Assembly: GCA_933228675.1 (NCBI GenBank) | Contig: CAKOFX010000005.1 | Coordinates: 1 to 64,000, forward strand | Length of the DNA: 64,000 nucleotides | DNA from: Stomorhina lunata | Taxonomy: Eukaryota; Arthropoda; Insecta; Diptera; Rhiniidae | Direction: 5' to 3' | In this document: positions 24,051-33,820 of the stretch, piece by piece | How positions within the stretch are numbered: the first letter of the stretch is position 1 | How the letters are laid out: every line of letters begins with the position of its first letter | The notes under the pieces: model-generated | What the model was told of the DNA's origin: nothing | The model's input: only the letters and a program-made list of their open reading frames with translations | Database searches by the model: none | Translations under genes and position numbers: made by a program

Positions 24051-26390
24051 AGGAAGACATTTCTATAGAAAAGTCTATGCTAGGAAGACAGTTCTACAGA
24101 AAAGTTGACAATAGGAAGATATTTATATAGAAAAGTTGACGATAGGAAGAAATTTATATAGAAAAGTTGACGATAGGAAGACATTTTTATAGAAATGTTG
24201 ACGATAGGAAGACATTTCTATAGAAAAGTTGACGATAGGAAGACATTTCTGTAGAAAAGTTGACGATAGGAAGACACTTCTATAGAAAAGTTGACGATAG
24301 GAACACATTTCTATAGAAAAGTTGACAATAGGAAGATATTTATATAGAAAAGTTGACGATAGGAAGAAATTTCTATAGAAAAGTTGACGATAGGAAGACA
24401 TTTTTATAGAAATGTTGACGATAGGAAGACATTTCTATAGAAAAGTTGACGATTGGAAGACATTTCTGTAGAAAAGTTGACGATAGGAAGACATTTCTAT
24501 AGAAAAGTTGACGATAGGAACACATTTCTATAGAAAAGTTGACGACAGGAAGACATTTCTATAGAAAAATTGACGATAGGAAGATATCTCTATAGAAAAG
24601 TTGACGATAGGAAGACATTTCTATAGAAAAGTTGACGACAGGAAGACATTTCTATATAAAAGTTGACGATAGGAAGATATTTTTATAGAAAAGTTGACGA
24701 TAGGAAGACATTTCTATAGAAAAGTTGACGATAGGAATACATTTCTATAGAAAAGTTGACGATAGAAAGACATTTCTATAAAAAAATTGACGTAGGAACC
24801 CATTTCTATAGAAAAGTTAACGATAGGAAGACATTTCTATAGAAAAGTTGACGAAAGGAAGACATTTCTATAGAAAAGTTGACGATAGGAAGACATTTCT
24901 ATAGAAAAGTTGACGATAGGAAGACATTTCTATAGAAAAGTTGACGAAACGAAGACATTTCAGTAGAAAAGTTGACGATAGGAAAACATTTCTATAGAAA
25001 AGTTGACGATAGTAAGACATTTCTATAGAAAAGTTGACGACAGGAAGACATTTCTATAGAAAAGTTGACGATAGGAAGACATTTCTATAGAAAAGTTGAC
25101 GATAGGAAGACATTTCTGTAGAAAAGTTGACGATAGGAAGACATTTCTATAGAAAAGTTGACGATAGGAAGATATCTCAGTAAAAAAGTTGACGATAGGA
25201 AGACATTTCTATAGAAAAGTTGACGATAGGAAGACATTTCTATAGAAAAGTTGACGATAGGAAGACATTTCTATAGAAAAGTTGACGCTAGGAAGATATT
25301 TTTATAGAAAAGTTGACGATAGGAAGACATTTCTATAGAAAAGTTGACGATAGGAATACATTTGTATAGAAAAGTTGACGATAGAAAGACATTTCTATAA
25401 AAAATTGACGTAGGAACCCATTTCTATAGAAAAGTTGACGATAGGAATACATTTCTATAGACAAGTTGACGACAGGAAGACGTTTCTATAGAAAAGTTTA
25501 CGATAGGAAGATATTTCTATAGAAAAGTTGATGATAGGAAGACATTTCTATAGAAAAGTTGACGAAGGGAAGACATTTCTATAGAAAAGTTGACGATAGG
25601 AAAACATTTCTATAGAAAAGTTGACGATAGTAAGACATTTCTATAGAAAAGTTGACGATAGGAAGACATTTCTATAGAAAAGTTGACGATAGGAAGACAT
25701 TTCTATAGAAAAGTTGACGATAGGAAGACATTTCTATAGAAAAGTTGACGATAGGAAGACATTTCTATAGAAAAGTTGACGATAGGAAGACATTTCTATA
25801 GAAAAGTTGACGATAGGAAGACATTTCTATAGAAAAGTTGACGATAGGAAGACATTTCTATAGAAAAGTTGACGATAGGAAGACATTTCTATAGAAAAGT
25901 TGACGATAGGAAGACATTTCTATAGAAAAGTTGACGATAGGAAGACATTTCTATAAAAAAGTTTACCATAGGAAGACATTTCTGTAGAAAAGCTGACGAT
26001 AGGAAGATATTTTTATAGAAAAGTTGACGATAGGAAGACATTTCTATAAAAAAGTTGACGTTAGGAAAACATTTCTATAAAAAAGTTGACGTTAGGAAGA
26101 CATTTCTATAGGAAAGTTGATGTTAGGAACCAATTTCTATAGAAGAGTTGACATTAGGAAGACATTTCTATAGAAAAGTTGACGTTAGGAAGACATTTCC
26201 ATAAAAAAGTTGACGGTAGGAAGCCATTTCTATAGAAAAGTTGACGTTAGGATGACAGTTCTATAGAAAAGTTGCCGATGGGAAGACATTTCTGTAGAAA
26301 GGTTGACAATACGAAGACATTTCTATAAAAAGTTGACGTTAGGAAGACATTTCTATAGAAAAGTTGACGATAGGAAGTCAATTCTTGAAA
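24051..26390 (+). repeat. Tandem array, 31-bp unit with GTTGACGATAGGAAGACA
   Basis: About 75 copies of a 31-bp unit made of GTTGACGATAGGAAGACA followed by TTTCTATAGAAAA. Variant units recur at fixed offsets: a GACGTAGGAACCCATTT unit at about 24788 is repeated at about 25407, 619 bp or 20 units later, with matching neighbours. Near the left end a block of about 7 units (24110-24320) is repeated. The unit shares its length and the TTTCTATAGAAA core with the other 30-31 bp arrays in this window. Frames across it are spurious. Confidence 0.95.
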
Positions 26391-26884
26391 GAAAGGTCAC
26401 TCTTTAAAAAATCCTATAATGACATCACCTTTTTTTTATTTTCCTTGCCTTAAAGATATCAAATACCAATTAAAAATGCCCTCAAAGAGTAAGAAAAAGT
26501 ATCAAATAGAAATTAAAAAGGACCAATGACTAACATTCAAATTAACAAGATGTAAACATGCCAAAGAAACAGAAGCATCTTTCTTACTGTAATTATCGGG
26601 CAGGTAAAAAGAATGCAAAATGACTATCTGAGACATTTCATTATGCTCTGCTATTTTCTTCAAACTTGTTAAAAAAAATAATAGAGATGAGCAAAAAAAA
26701 GCAAAATAATCAATGAAACGACAAAAAATAGTTAAAACTTAATATTAAAACATCTTCTTATTAAAATCTTTCTTTAAAGATTATATTACTATTTCTTATA
26801 GTTATGAGACCATATTAAGACCTAATAAACGACTTTCAACAATAACAGTTTCTTTAAATTTTTATTTGTTTTGTCTATTTCTAG
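26391..26884 (+). other. Sequence upstream of the first dpr exon (intron end)
   Basis: AT-rich sequence without a gene. It ends in a pyrimidine tract and acceptor, TTTTGTCTATTTCTAG, ending at 26884. Confidence 0.55.
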
Positions 26885-27062
26885 ATTTAACCAATGGCGG
26901 TGTTTCCGGTCCCCTAGATGCCTTCAATAATTTTTTCCCACTTATACACATCCCCAGTGGATAGAACCGTATTTTGATCCCACAACTCCTCGTAATGTTA
27001 CAGCGCTGATGGGCAAATCGGCTTATCTCAGTTGTCGTGTGAGGAATTTAGGAAATAAGACT
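26885..27062 (+). CDS. dpr6/dpr10-like: dpr-family gene, exon with first half of Ig domain 1
   Basis: Dpr proteins are cell-surface two-Ig neuronal recognition molecules that bind DIP partners. From about 26955 the frame reads QWIEPYFDPTTPRN, then VTALMGKSAYLSCRV, then RNLGNKT, and stops at a GTAAGT donor (27063) in phase 0. This gives the first Ig1 cysteine (SC in YLSCRV). The upstream part (26886-26930) is open in a different frame (LTNGGVSGPLDAFNN) behind a strong acceptor at 26883-26884. The two frames do not join across the T6 run at 26931-26936: a T4 or T7 run would join them, and TAA at 26928-26930 blocks the Ig frame. Either this is an indel (genomic or assembly) or the acceptor is CAG at 26955-26957 and the exon starts at 26958. 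Paralogue assignment within dpr6/dpr10 is from memory of the family and is tentative. Confidence 0.85.
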
Positions 27063-27104
27063 GTAAGTAATGTTACAATGTATTAAACAAAGAGTTCATA
27101 CCAA

Positions 27105-27440
27105 ACAAGTATAAGTGTTATATTAGGCTGTGCCGAATATTATTTATATAAACACTATCAAATTGTATTAAATTTAGAAACATATCTAAGATATTTCTGC
27201 AAAATTGGCCATAGCTGTCATAGTTTATAAATTAATCGCTTTTAAATGGTTTTTGTTAAGTTTTTTTTGTTTGCGGTAGCAGTTTTTATATGAGAGCTAT
27301 AGTCAAATATGGACCTATTTCCATAAAATTTTATACACTGACCAACAGTTTCATAAAACTTCTCTATTCTAAATTTAGTCGTCATTATAATTGTATTCAA
27401 TTTATCAGCATTAATGTGATCCCTAGCGTGGGGTTATAAA
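27105..27440 (+). repeat. Family A repeat, truncated copy in the dpr intron
   Basis: It starts with AAGTATAAGTGTTATATTAG and GGCTGTGCCGAA, then ATTTAGAAACATATC, then the sub-repeat words GAGAGCTATAGTCAAATATG and TTTTATACACTGACCAA. It contains large internal deletions relative to 5838-7718 and ends near GTGGGGTTATA. Confidence 0.7.
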
Positions 27441-27714
27441 CAGGAGTTGGCAGCCTATACCACCAGCAGCCGATGATTTTTTTATTTTTCGTAAATAACA
27501 CGATCATTAATAAAACTAGTGAAAATGAGTACTAAAATCATTCAGCTGGAATTTGGATGTTAACAGAGATCGTTGGTATCGGTTTGTTAAAGAAAAGACA
27601 AAAACAAAATAGGCAAGAAACAAACCGAAATCCAATTTATATAATCCCGAACATTGTTGACACGACACAATTTTTTTTGTAAATATTGGGAATATTTTTC
27701 AGAACAGAAATAGA
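27441..27714. other. Unassigned intronic sequence
   Basis: Nothing recognised between the family A scrap and the 30-bp array. Confidence 0.45.
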
Positions 27715-28748
27715 TTTTTGATAAAAAAATTTTCTATAGAAAAAGTTTTGATAAAAAAACTTTCTATAGAAAAATTTTTGATAAAAAAAAAATGTTCTAT
27801 AAAAAAATTGTTGGTAAAAAAATTTTTCTATAGAAAAATTTTTGATAAAAAAAAATGTCTATAGAAACATTTTTGATAAAATTTGTCTATAGAAAAATTT
27901 TTGATAAAAAAATTTTCTATAGAAAAATTTTTGATAAAAAAATTTTTTATAGAAAAATTTTTGATAACAAAATTTCTATAGAAAAATTTTTGATAACAAA
28001 ATTTCTATAGAAAATTATTTGACAAAAATATTTTCTATAGAAAAATTTTTGATAAAAAAAATTTTCTATAGAAAAATTTTTGATAAAAAATTTTCTATAG
28101 GAAAATTTTTGATAAAAAAAAATTTGTATAGAAAAATTTTTGAAAAAAAAAATTTCTATAGAAAAATTTTTAAGAAAAATTTTTGATAAAGAAATTTTCT
28201 ATAGAAAAATTTTTGACAAAGAAATTTTCTATAGAAAAATTTTTGATAAACAAATTTTCTATAGAAAAATTTTTTATAAAAAAAATTTTATAGAAAAAAT
28301 TTTTGATAAAAAAATTTTCTATAGAAAAAATTTTGACAATAAAAATTTTTGATAAGAAATATTTTTGATAAAAAAAATTTTCTATAGAAAATTTTTTTAT
28401 TAAAAATGTTTTTTTATCAAAAATGTTTCTATAGAAAATTTAAAATTTTTTTGTAATTTATTTATTTATTTTTGTCGAATAAAAATTTTTGATAAAAAAT
28501 TTTTGATAAAAAAAATTTTCTATAGAAAAATTTTTGATAAAAGAATTTTCTATAGGAAAATTTTTGATAAAAAAAATTTCGATAGAAAAATTTTTGATAA
28601 ACAAATTTTCTATAGCAAAAAATTTTGATAAAAAAATTTCTATAGAAAATTATTTGATAAAAAAATTTTCTATAGAAAAATGTTTGATAAAAAAAATTTT
28701 CTATAGAAAAATTTTCTATAAGAAAATTTTTGATAAAAAAATTTTTGT
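27715..28748 (+). repeat. Tandem array, 30-bp unit (first block)
   Basis: A degenerate 30-bp unit, A5-T5-GATA7-T4-CTATAG in outline, interrupted by a short non-repeat patch near 28440-28485. Because 30 is divisible by 3 the unit keeps open frames (for example 28140-28352 and 28534-28764, KIFDKEIFYR-type), which are not genes. Confidence 0.9.
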
Positions 28749-29137
28749 AGGGTGTTTTATATAGTTGACCTGTGTTGGTTTTGTGTGAAGTTGTTTGTTT
28801 GGCTAAAGGTCTTCTTTTGAAATTAATAAAAACAAGTTGTTTATAGTTTTATAAACATTTATTTATCCAATATTTCGGTTAACACCGTTAACCATTTTCA
28901 AGGATTCTAAAAACAAAGATAACTTTTTATAGCAATAACAAAATATTTAAATTTAATTTAACGTACTTTTCGTATAAATATAAAAGAACTTAAATTTAAG
29001 CTCCTTGTACTGTTCGTCTTAATGTTTATATGTTTACTAAATTTTGTTTCTTTTTATGTTTGTTTATAATGTGTCGATATAATTGAGCACAATTATCTGT
29101 GTCCGTTTTGTAATTGAGACGTTGATTTGTTGGTATA
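28749..29137. other. Unassigned patch between two blocks of the 30-bp array
   Basis: About 390 bp of different sequence, including the near-palindrome CGGTTAACACCGTTAACC at 28877-28894. It may be a remnant of an inserted element. Family not recognised. Confidence 0.4.
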
Positions 29138-29287
29138 TTTTGATAAAAAATTTTTCTATAGAAAAATGTTTGATAAAAAAAATTTTCTATAGAAAAATTT
29201 TTGATAAAAAAATTTTCTATAAGAAAATTTTTGATAAAAAAATTTTCTATAGAAAAAGTTTTGATAAAAAAATTTTCTATAGAAATA
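29138..29287 (+). repeat. 30-bp array, left part split by the LTR element
   Basis: Five units of the same 30-bp repeat that resumes at 33821. The junction word ATAGAAATA (left) plus TTTTTGATAAA (right, after the duplicated AATA) rebuilds a normal unit variant seen at 33846 and 34215. Confidence 0.9.
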
Positions 29288-29637
29288 TGTAGGAATATAG
29301 TGATTCCTCCGAATAAAAACACTTTTATTGAAGTATAATTAATTCAGTTTATTAATGATATGATTTAGGTGAATAAAATACTTATATTTAAAGAAACATT
29401 TTAACTCTTAAAACTATGCCGCTTTACGTCTGTACGACCTTCTATTTCAATGTTACAATCACGACTCTTGTTCAATGTTATCTGCTACGATCTAACGAAA
29501 CTGATATTCTAGCATATCCCCTTAAAACAACATTTCTGATTTATCTGTTTATTATCTGTTTCAGTCATTATCCCACAAAACCCCTTCGTCAGTTAACCCT
29601 TTACTGACTGTATGTCCTAAAATATCCCAATCCCACA
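29288..29637 (-). repeat. 3' LTR of the retrotransposon
   Basis: 350 bp, apparently identical to 33471-33820. In element orientation it starts TGTGGGATTGGG and ends TTCCTACA. A CAATAAAAG polyadenylation-type signal lies on the minus strand near 29323-29332. The downstream frame of the element ends inside it (stop at 29601-29603). Confidence 0.95.
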
Positions 29638-30989
29638 ATCGGCCCTCCTGACAGACATTCGACCCGAATGTTATACTCTTCGATCCTCATGATCCCGTTA
29701 GCACTAAGAATCTTCAGTTTCTCACCGTTTATTACACCATTCTGTGTACCTTTTGTGGTGTTTAACTGTACGATGTCGTGTGTCATTAAATAGCATTTCT
29801 CCTTTTTACATTGTTGAGCGTACAACTTCCTCTTTCTAACCTGTCCTGTTGACAACTCACGAGTCTCAACTGCTTCTCTTACGAAAAGTTTCCCAAACAA
29901 TTTCCTAATATCTGGATCATCATCATCAATCGTTTTACTTAAATCGTCTACTACCGGGTTATCAAAATCAAAACTAAAATTCTCTAATAGTATTTTACCC
30001 CCCTCTACAGCTCGGTAATCCATAATTTTATCCCTTTCCTTTACCTTAGTACCCACACATTGAGAACAACTCTTTAATACCTTAGCTACTTTTTCCCCTA
30101 CGAAAGGTATAAAAAATAATTTCTCTAACATATTCTGTGTCTCCTGAGGATTAAAATGGCCTTGATGGTGCACAATTTTAATTATCTCGTCTATCATTAA
30201 TCTTGGTACAACTATTTGTTCTTTGTTAAAATCCTTGCATAACAAATCAAACTTTACAAAGTAATCTTCAAATGTACCGTACTCTAGTACTTGACTGACT
30301 GCTACTAACCCTTCATCTTCAAGTTGACCCTCTTTCAACCGCTGCCTCAAGGAATCTTCCACCTCATAACATGAACTCAGATCATTTCCGTTTTCCTGCT
30401 TCTCAAGTAATGTTACTTTTGTAACAATATTAGGTGCTTCTATTTTATTAATTTCTGCCGGACGTTCTAACTCTAACACGTCACATTTTTTCTCTACTTT
30501 TTTACACAAATCCTCTCTTTTACTGACTATACCTGGATTACACTTATCCGCATCTACAATTTCCGTCGTATCTTTAAGTGTTGTCCCTTTTGATCCTATT
30601 ATTAAATTCACTTGGTTAAATATATCGTTACCTAAAACTATGGGATACAAAATATCGTCATCTTTACAAATGTGGAACGTCACATCAAATTCGGCATCAT
30701 CCGCCCTGACACACACATTAAAGTTACCAATAGTCTTAATAGATTTTCCACCTATACCCTCTAAAGTTTTTGTTTCCGGTTTAACATCAACACCATTAAA
30801 AATATACATCTGGTTCCGACGTACTGCACTTATGTCACTACCAGTATCTATAAAAGCTGAAACTTCTTTTCCACAAACTAAAATGTCCTTGAATATTCTT
30901 CTTGATGGAACAATAATCTTCTCAGACAAAGTGTGAACATTTTCACTATTTTCACTTTTGCCCTCATTTCTACTTTTAACATCTCTGGT
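29601..30989 (-). CDS. pol-like frame: retropepsin plus integrase HHCC zinc module, RT absent
   Basis: This frame overlaps the end of gag by about 112 nt in the -1 frame and has no nearby ATG, so it is probably made by frameshifting (open from 30989; a TTG lies at 30929). Counting from that TTG, an aspartic protease occupies about residues 10-110, with active-site AFIDTGSD at 25-32 and the flap/second-loop region ending in VLGNDIF at 98-104. It would cleave the polyprotein. After a linker comes an integrase-type zinc module, H254-x3-H258-x29-C288-x2-C291 (VHHQGHFN...CSQC). The rest, about 150 residues, ends FRTYSQ and contains no D,D-35-E core. No YxDD reverse transcriptase or RNase H motif is present. 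The last codons lie inside the 3' LTR. No stops interrupt the frame. Confidence 0.88.
   Translation of the reverse strand, partial: TRDVKSRNEGKSENSENVHTLSEKIIVPSRRIFKDILVCGKEVSAFIDTGSDISAVRRNQMYIFNGVDVKPETKTLEGIGGKSIKTIGNFNVCVRADDAEFDVTFHICKDDDILYPIVLGNDIFNQVNLIIGSKGTTLKDTTEIVDADKCNPGIVSKREDLCKKVEKKCDVLELERPAEINKIEAPNIVTKVTLLEKQENGNDLSSCYEVEDSLRQRLKEGQLEDEGLVAVSQVLEYGTFEDYFVKFDLLCKDFNKEQIVVPRLMIDEIIKIVHHQGHFNPQETQNMLEKLFFIPFVGEKVAKVLKSCSQCVGTKVKERDKIMDYRAVEGGKILLENFSFDFDNPVVDDLSKTIDDDDPDIRKLFGKLFVREAVETRELSTGQVRKRKLYAQQCKKEKCYLMTHDIVQLNTTKGTQNGVINGEKLKILSANGIMRIEEYNIRVECLSGGPIVGLGYFRTYSQ
29638..29652 (-). promoter_or_regulatory. Polypurine tract candidate
   Basis: On the minus strand the sequence just before the 3' LTR reads CAGGAGGGCCGAT, with the purine run AGGAGGG. 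This is the expected place for the plus-strand primer of reverse transcription. The run is short, so the call is moderate. Confidence 0.55.
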
Positions 30990-31906
30990 TTAACCTTGCA
31001 CTCGAAGGATTTATGCCCAAAACCCTTGCATTTAAAACATTTAACTTCAGCACTTTTACACGCATTAGACAAATGACCACTTTCACCACATCTAAAACAT
31101 CGTTTTTTATCTTTAATATCATTTTTTCTAAAACTACTTCCTATATTTTCTAAATGTTTTTTATCCCCCATCGTATTTTCCTGATACGTAACCTTAGCAT
31201 TTAGTGACGCTGATGAACGTATCTTCTCATAAATACCTATGTTCTCTTTAAGATCGTCTAAAGTTTTTGATTGATATAGAATAGCTTTGTTTGACTTATA
31301 ATCACCAATTCCTTCTATGAAATATTCTATTAAGCTTTCATCATCTAACCCAATCGGGTTTCCTATTTCTCTTAAACTGTAAAGATATTCACGCAACGTT
31401 TCTTCCGATTTCTTTTTTCTACATCTCAGCAATCTATGAACTTCTAATGATGATAATTTCCTTCCAAACTCTTTTACTAAAGCTTGTTTCAAAGAACGCC
31501 AATCCCTAATACCTGATTCACTTCTTGTAAAAGTCCTAGCCGCTCCTCTCAACAACTGTTTAGCGTAAATGTACTTCTGCAGATCATTCCATTTAACGGC
31601 ACACGAGCAATCTTCGAATTCGTCTAACCATTGCCGTATTTCTGGCAAACCATCGCCTGAAAAAGATGCTACAGAATCTTGTACATCCCTTAAAGTAAAT
31701 GTACTATTTTGCACTGCCACAACATCACCGGCAACCACTGAGGAAGCTTCACCATAATCTGAGATATCGTCTTCGCGCTCTAAGTTAAAATGAGATAAAA
31801 GTCTATCTTGCAAAACATTTTTATTTCCCGTCTTCGGAAGACCTAATTCATCTAACTTATTTCTTAACCCCTCTACATTTAATCCTAAAATCTCGTCTCT
31901 GTCCAT
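30878..31906 (-). CDS. gag: gag polyprotein with N-terminal SAP-like motif and two CCHC knuckles
   Basis: This 342-residue capsid/nucleocapsid protein would form virus-like particles and bind element RNA. Residues 5-40 (LNVEGLRNKLDELGLPKTGN, then KNVLQDRLL) resemble a SAP DNA-binding motif. Residues 85-230 look like a retrotransposon capsid region (WLDEF, LRGAARTF, LKQALVKEF, LREYLYSLREIG). Two zinc knuckles follow: C270-x2-C273-x4-H278-x4-C283 and C290-x2-C293-x4-H298-x4-C303. The ATG at 31906 is the first of the frame and follows a leader of about 1.56 kb. The frame is uninterrupted and ends TAG at 30878-30880, inside the overlap with the protease frame. The capsid assignment is by pattern; the knuckles are certain. 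Confidence 0.92.
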   Translation of the reverse strand: MDRDEILGLNVEGLRNKLDELGLPKTGNKNVLQDRLLSHFNLEREDDISDYGEASSVVAGDVVAVQNSTFTLRDVQDSVASFSGDGLPEIRQWLDEFEDCSCAVKWNDLQKYIYAKQLLRGAARTFTRSESGIRDWRSLKQALVKEFGRKLSSLEVHRLLRCRKKKSEETLREYLYSLREIGNPIGLDDESLIEYFIEGIGDYKSNKAILYQSKTLDDLKENIGIYEKIRSSASLNAKVTYQENTMGDKKHLENIGSSFRKNDIKDKKRCFRCGESGHLSNACKSAEVKCFKCKGFGHKSFECKVKPEMLKVEMRAKVKIVKMFTLCLRRLLFHQEEYSRTF

Positions 31907-33448
31907 ATTGTTTGTCTGCGGCTTACAAATTTTATTTTTAAATAATAATTTATATTATAGAAATTTACATCAAGATTATTCAAAATATTTTTAAATTATA
32001 TCAATTAATGTTGACAAATTTTAATACTTAAAATTAATCATAAATCTTTTCTTAAATAACATCAAAATATCATAAAATTACATCTACTTTTGCAATACTC
32101 TTTAATTCAATTATAAAATCTCCTCTATAATTCACTCAAACTTCCAAAATGTATTTAACTCTCAATTTTTCAACTTCTTCAAATTCTTCTAACTTCTATA
32201 AAATAAGAATGCTCACAACATCTAAAAGCACTCAAAAGTAACGTCTATAAAATTTACATCAAAATTGAATACACACAACGTCTAAATGTACTCACTTATT
32301 TTTAAACATCTTAAATTATTAATCTCAAACGAATACTCAAAACATCTAAAAGTACTCGATCTTCTATAATGATTGCTCACAACTTCTAAAAACAATCAAA
32401 CATCTATACATCTAAATGACTTCTAAAAAAATACTCAAACTGGAGAAAATATGTAAAACTTCTCAAATCATCTAATCATCTTTTCGTCTCTATAGTAACT
32501 CTCTTTTTAACACACTTCTATAACTTCTCAAAATATTTAAAATTTAACGTCTATTTTTATCTTATCTGTTTTACATATTTCAATATAAACATTAACACAT
32601 ACATACGGAATTATCTTAATAAATATTTCTGCCTTAGTTGACATCCATACAATACCAAGAAAATCGTCGTCTCTGCTCTCACAGCAACTTCGTTAAAATC
32701 ATCTTCGATTTTATCTTCTACTAAGCTTTTTTCCCCTTTGATTCAATAGTTCATTATCATCATTTGCAACAAGCAGCAGCAAAACTTTTCACGTTCATAA
32801 TGCACACAATGGTGGTGGTTTTTATTTTACTCACACAATCTAAAGGTCTCTCTTTCTCAACGTTTTTTTTTTTTATATTTAGCAACAACAAATGATCAAC
32901 TATTTTTTAACGACTATTTTTACAACAACACAAATTTGGTTTTTTGTTTCTAACGTCTCATGTTGCTACACAAAGTTTTTCATTTGTAACGTCTTTTTAC
33001 ATTCTTTTTTACATTCGTTGCTATGATCATCAAAAGTTTTTGTGTTTGTTGTTCTTTTCTCACAATACACTGACATCAAAGTTTAAACTGTTTTTATGTG
33101 TATGTTTTCCTTTGTACAACTTCTGTACTTCACAGAAATTTGATTTTTTCTTTTGCACTCTATTGCGTCATATTATTTTAGTTATTTTGTAATCGTTAAT
33201 TTCTTTAATTACACATCTAATATTCTTTTAAATTATTTTAGTTTTTACGTCTAGAACATCAAATTTTCACGTCTATATAATTTTTATCATCTAAGGTTTT
33301 AACATCAAGTTTATAATTTTTTCATTTCTTCAATATTTAATAATTTATTTTTTTTATCAAAACCATCTATAGTTTTTGATTCACTGTTTATAGTTTTTTC
33401 ATCAAAACACATTTTTCGTCTTAACTTCACTTTTATTCACCTGGGCAT
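31907..33448 (-). other. 5' leader of the LTR element (non-coding)
   Basis: About 1.54 kb between PBS and gag without a supported gene. It is unusually long for a compact element. Plus-strand frames here (for example 32944-33192) are shadows. Many short runs of ACTTCTA/ACATCTAAA-type words appear at 32160-32560 on the plus strand. Confidence 0.7.
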
Positions 33449-33466
33449 ATCCTGGTTGAGCCCCCA
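33449..33466 (-). promoter_or_regulatory. Primer-binding site, tRNA-Pro-like
   Basis: Four bases inside the 5' LTR the minus strand reads TGGGGGCTCAACCAGGAT. It starts with the TGG complementary to a tRNA CCA end. It resembles the proline-tRNA primer site TGGGGGCTCGTCCGGGAT, with 15 of 18 positions matching. Confidence 0.7.
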
Positions 33467-33470
33467 AATT

Positions 33471-33820
33471 TGTAGGAATATAGTGATTCCTCCGAATAAA
33501 AACACTTTTATTGAAGTATAATTAATTCAGTTTATTAATGATATGATTTAGGTGAATAAAATACTTATATTTAAAGAAACATTTTAACTCTTAAAACTAT
33601 GCCGCTTTACGTCTGTACGACCTTCTATTTCAATGTTACAATCACGACTCTTGTTCAATGTTATCTGCTACGATCTAACGAAACTGATATTCTAGCATAT
33701 CCCCTTAAAACAACATTTCTGATTTATCTGTTTATTATCTGTTTCAGTCATTATCCCACAAAACCCCTTCGTCAGTTAACCCTTTACTGACTGTATGTCC
33801 TAAAATATCCCAATCCCACA
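33471..33820 (-). repeat. 5' LTR of the retrotransposon
   Basis: 350 bp, no difference seen from 29288-29637. It should contain the promoter of the element, which is transcribed on the minus strand. No TATA box was assigned. Confidence 0.95.

Larger units (their letters stand above)
29288..33820 (-). mobile_element. Young non-autonomous LTR retrotransposon (gag, protease, integrase zinc module; no RT)
   Basis: A 4,533-bp element with 350-bp LTRs (TGT...ACA) that look identical, flanked by a 4-bp duplication AATA (29284-29287, 33821-33824), inserted inside a 30-bp satellite array in the dpr intron, antisense to dpr. On the minus strand the order is 5' LTR, PBS, leader of about 1.5 kb, gag, overlapping protease/HHCC frame, PPT, 3' LTR. 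Gag with CCHC knuckles, the 4-bp duplication and the -1 overlap fit the Ty3/gypsy (Metaviridae) group. No reverse transcriptase, RNase H or DDE integrase core is encoded, so reverse transcription must be supplied in trans. Intact frames and identical LTRs indicate recent movement. Confidence 0.92.

Noticed and set aside
24051..26390. CRISPR-like appearance of regular repeats
   Set aside because: The repeats are contiguous, without unique spacers, in an animal genome.
28749..29137. Possible retroelement fragment (CGGTTAACACCGTTAACC)
   Set aside because: Reminiscent of element sequence but with no coding motif or border I can defend.
29416..29607. 63-codon frame repeated at 33599-33790
   Set aside because: Lies within the LTRs on the opposite strand; its identity reflects LTR identity, not a gene.
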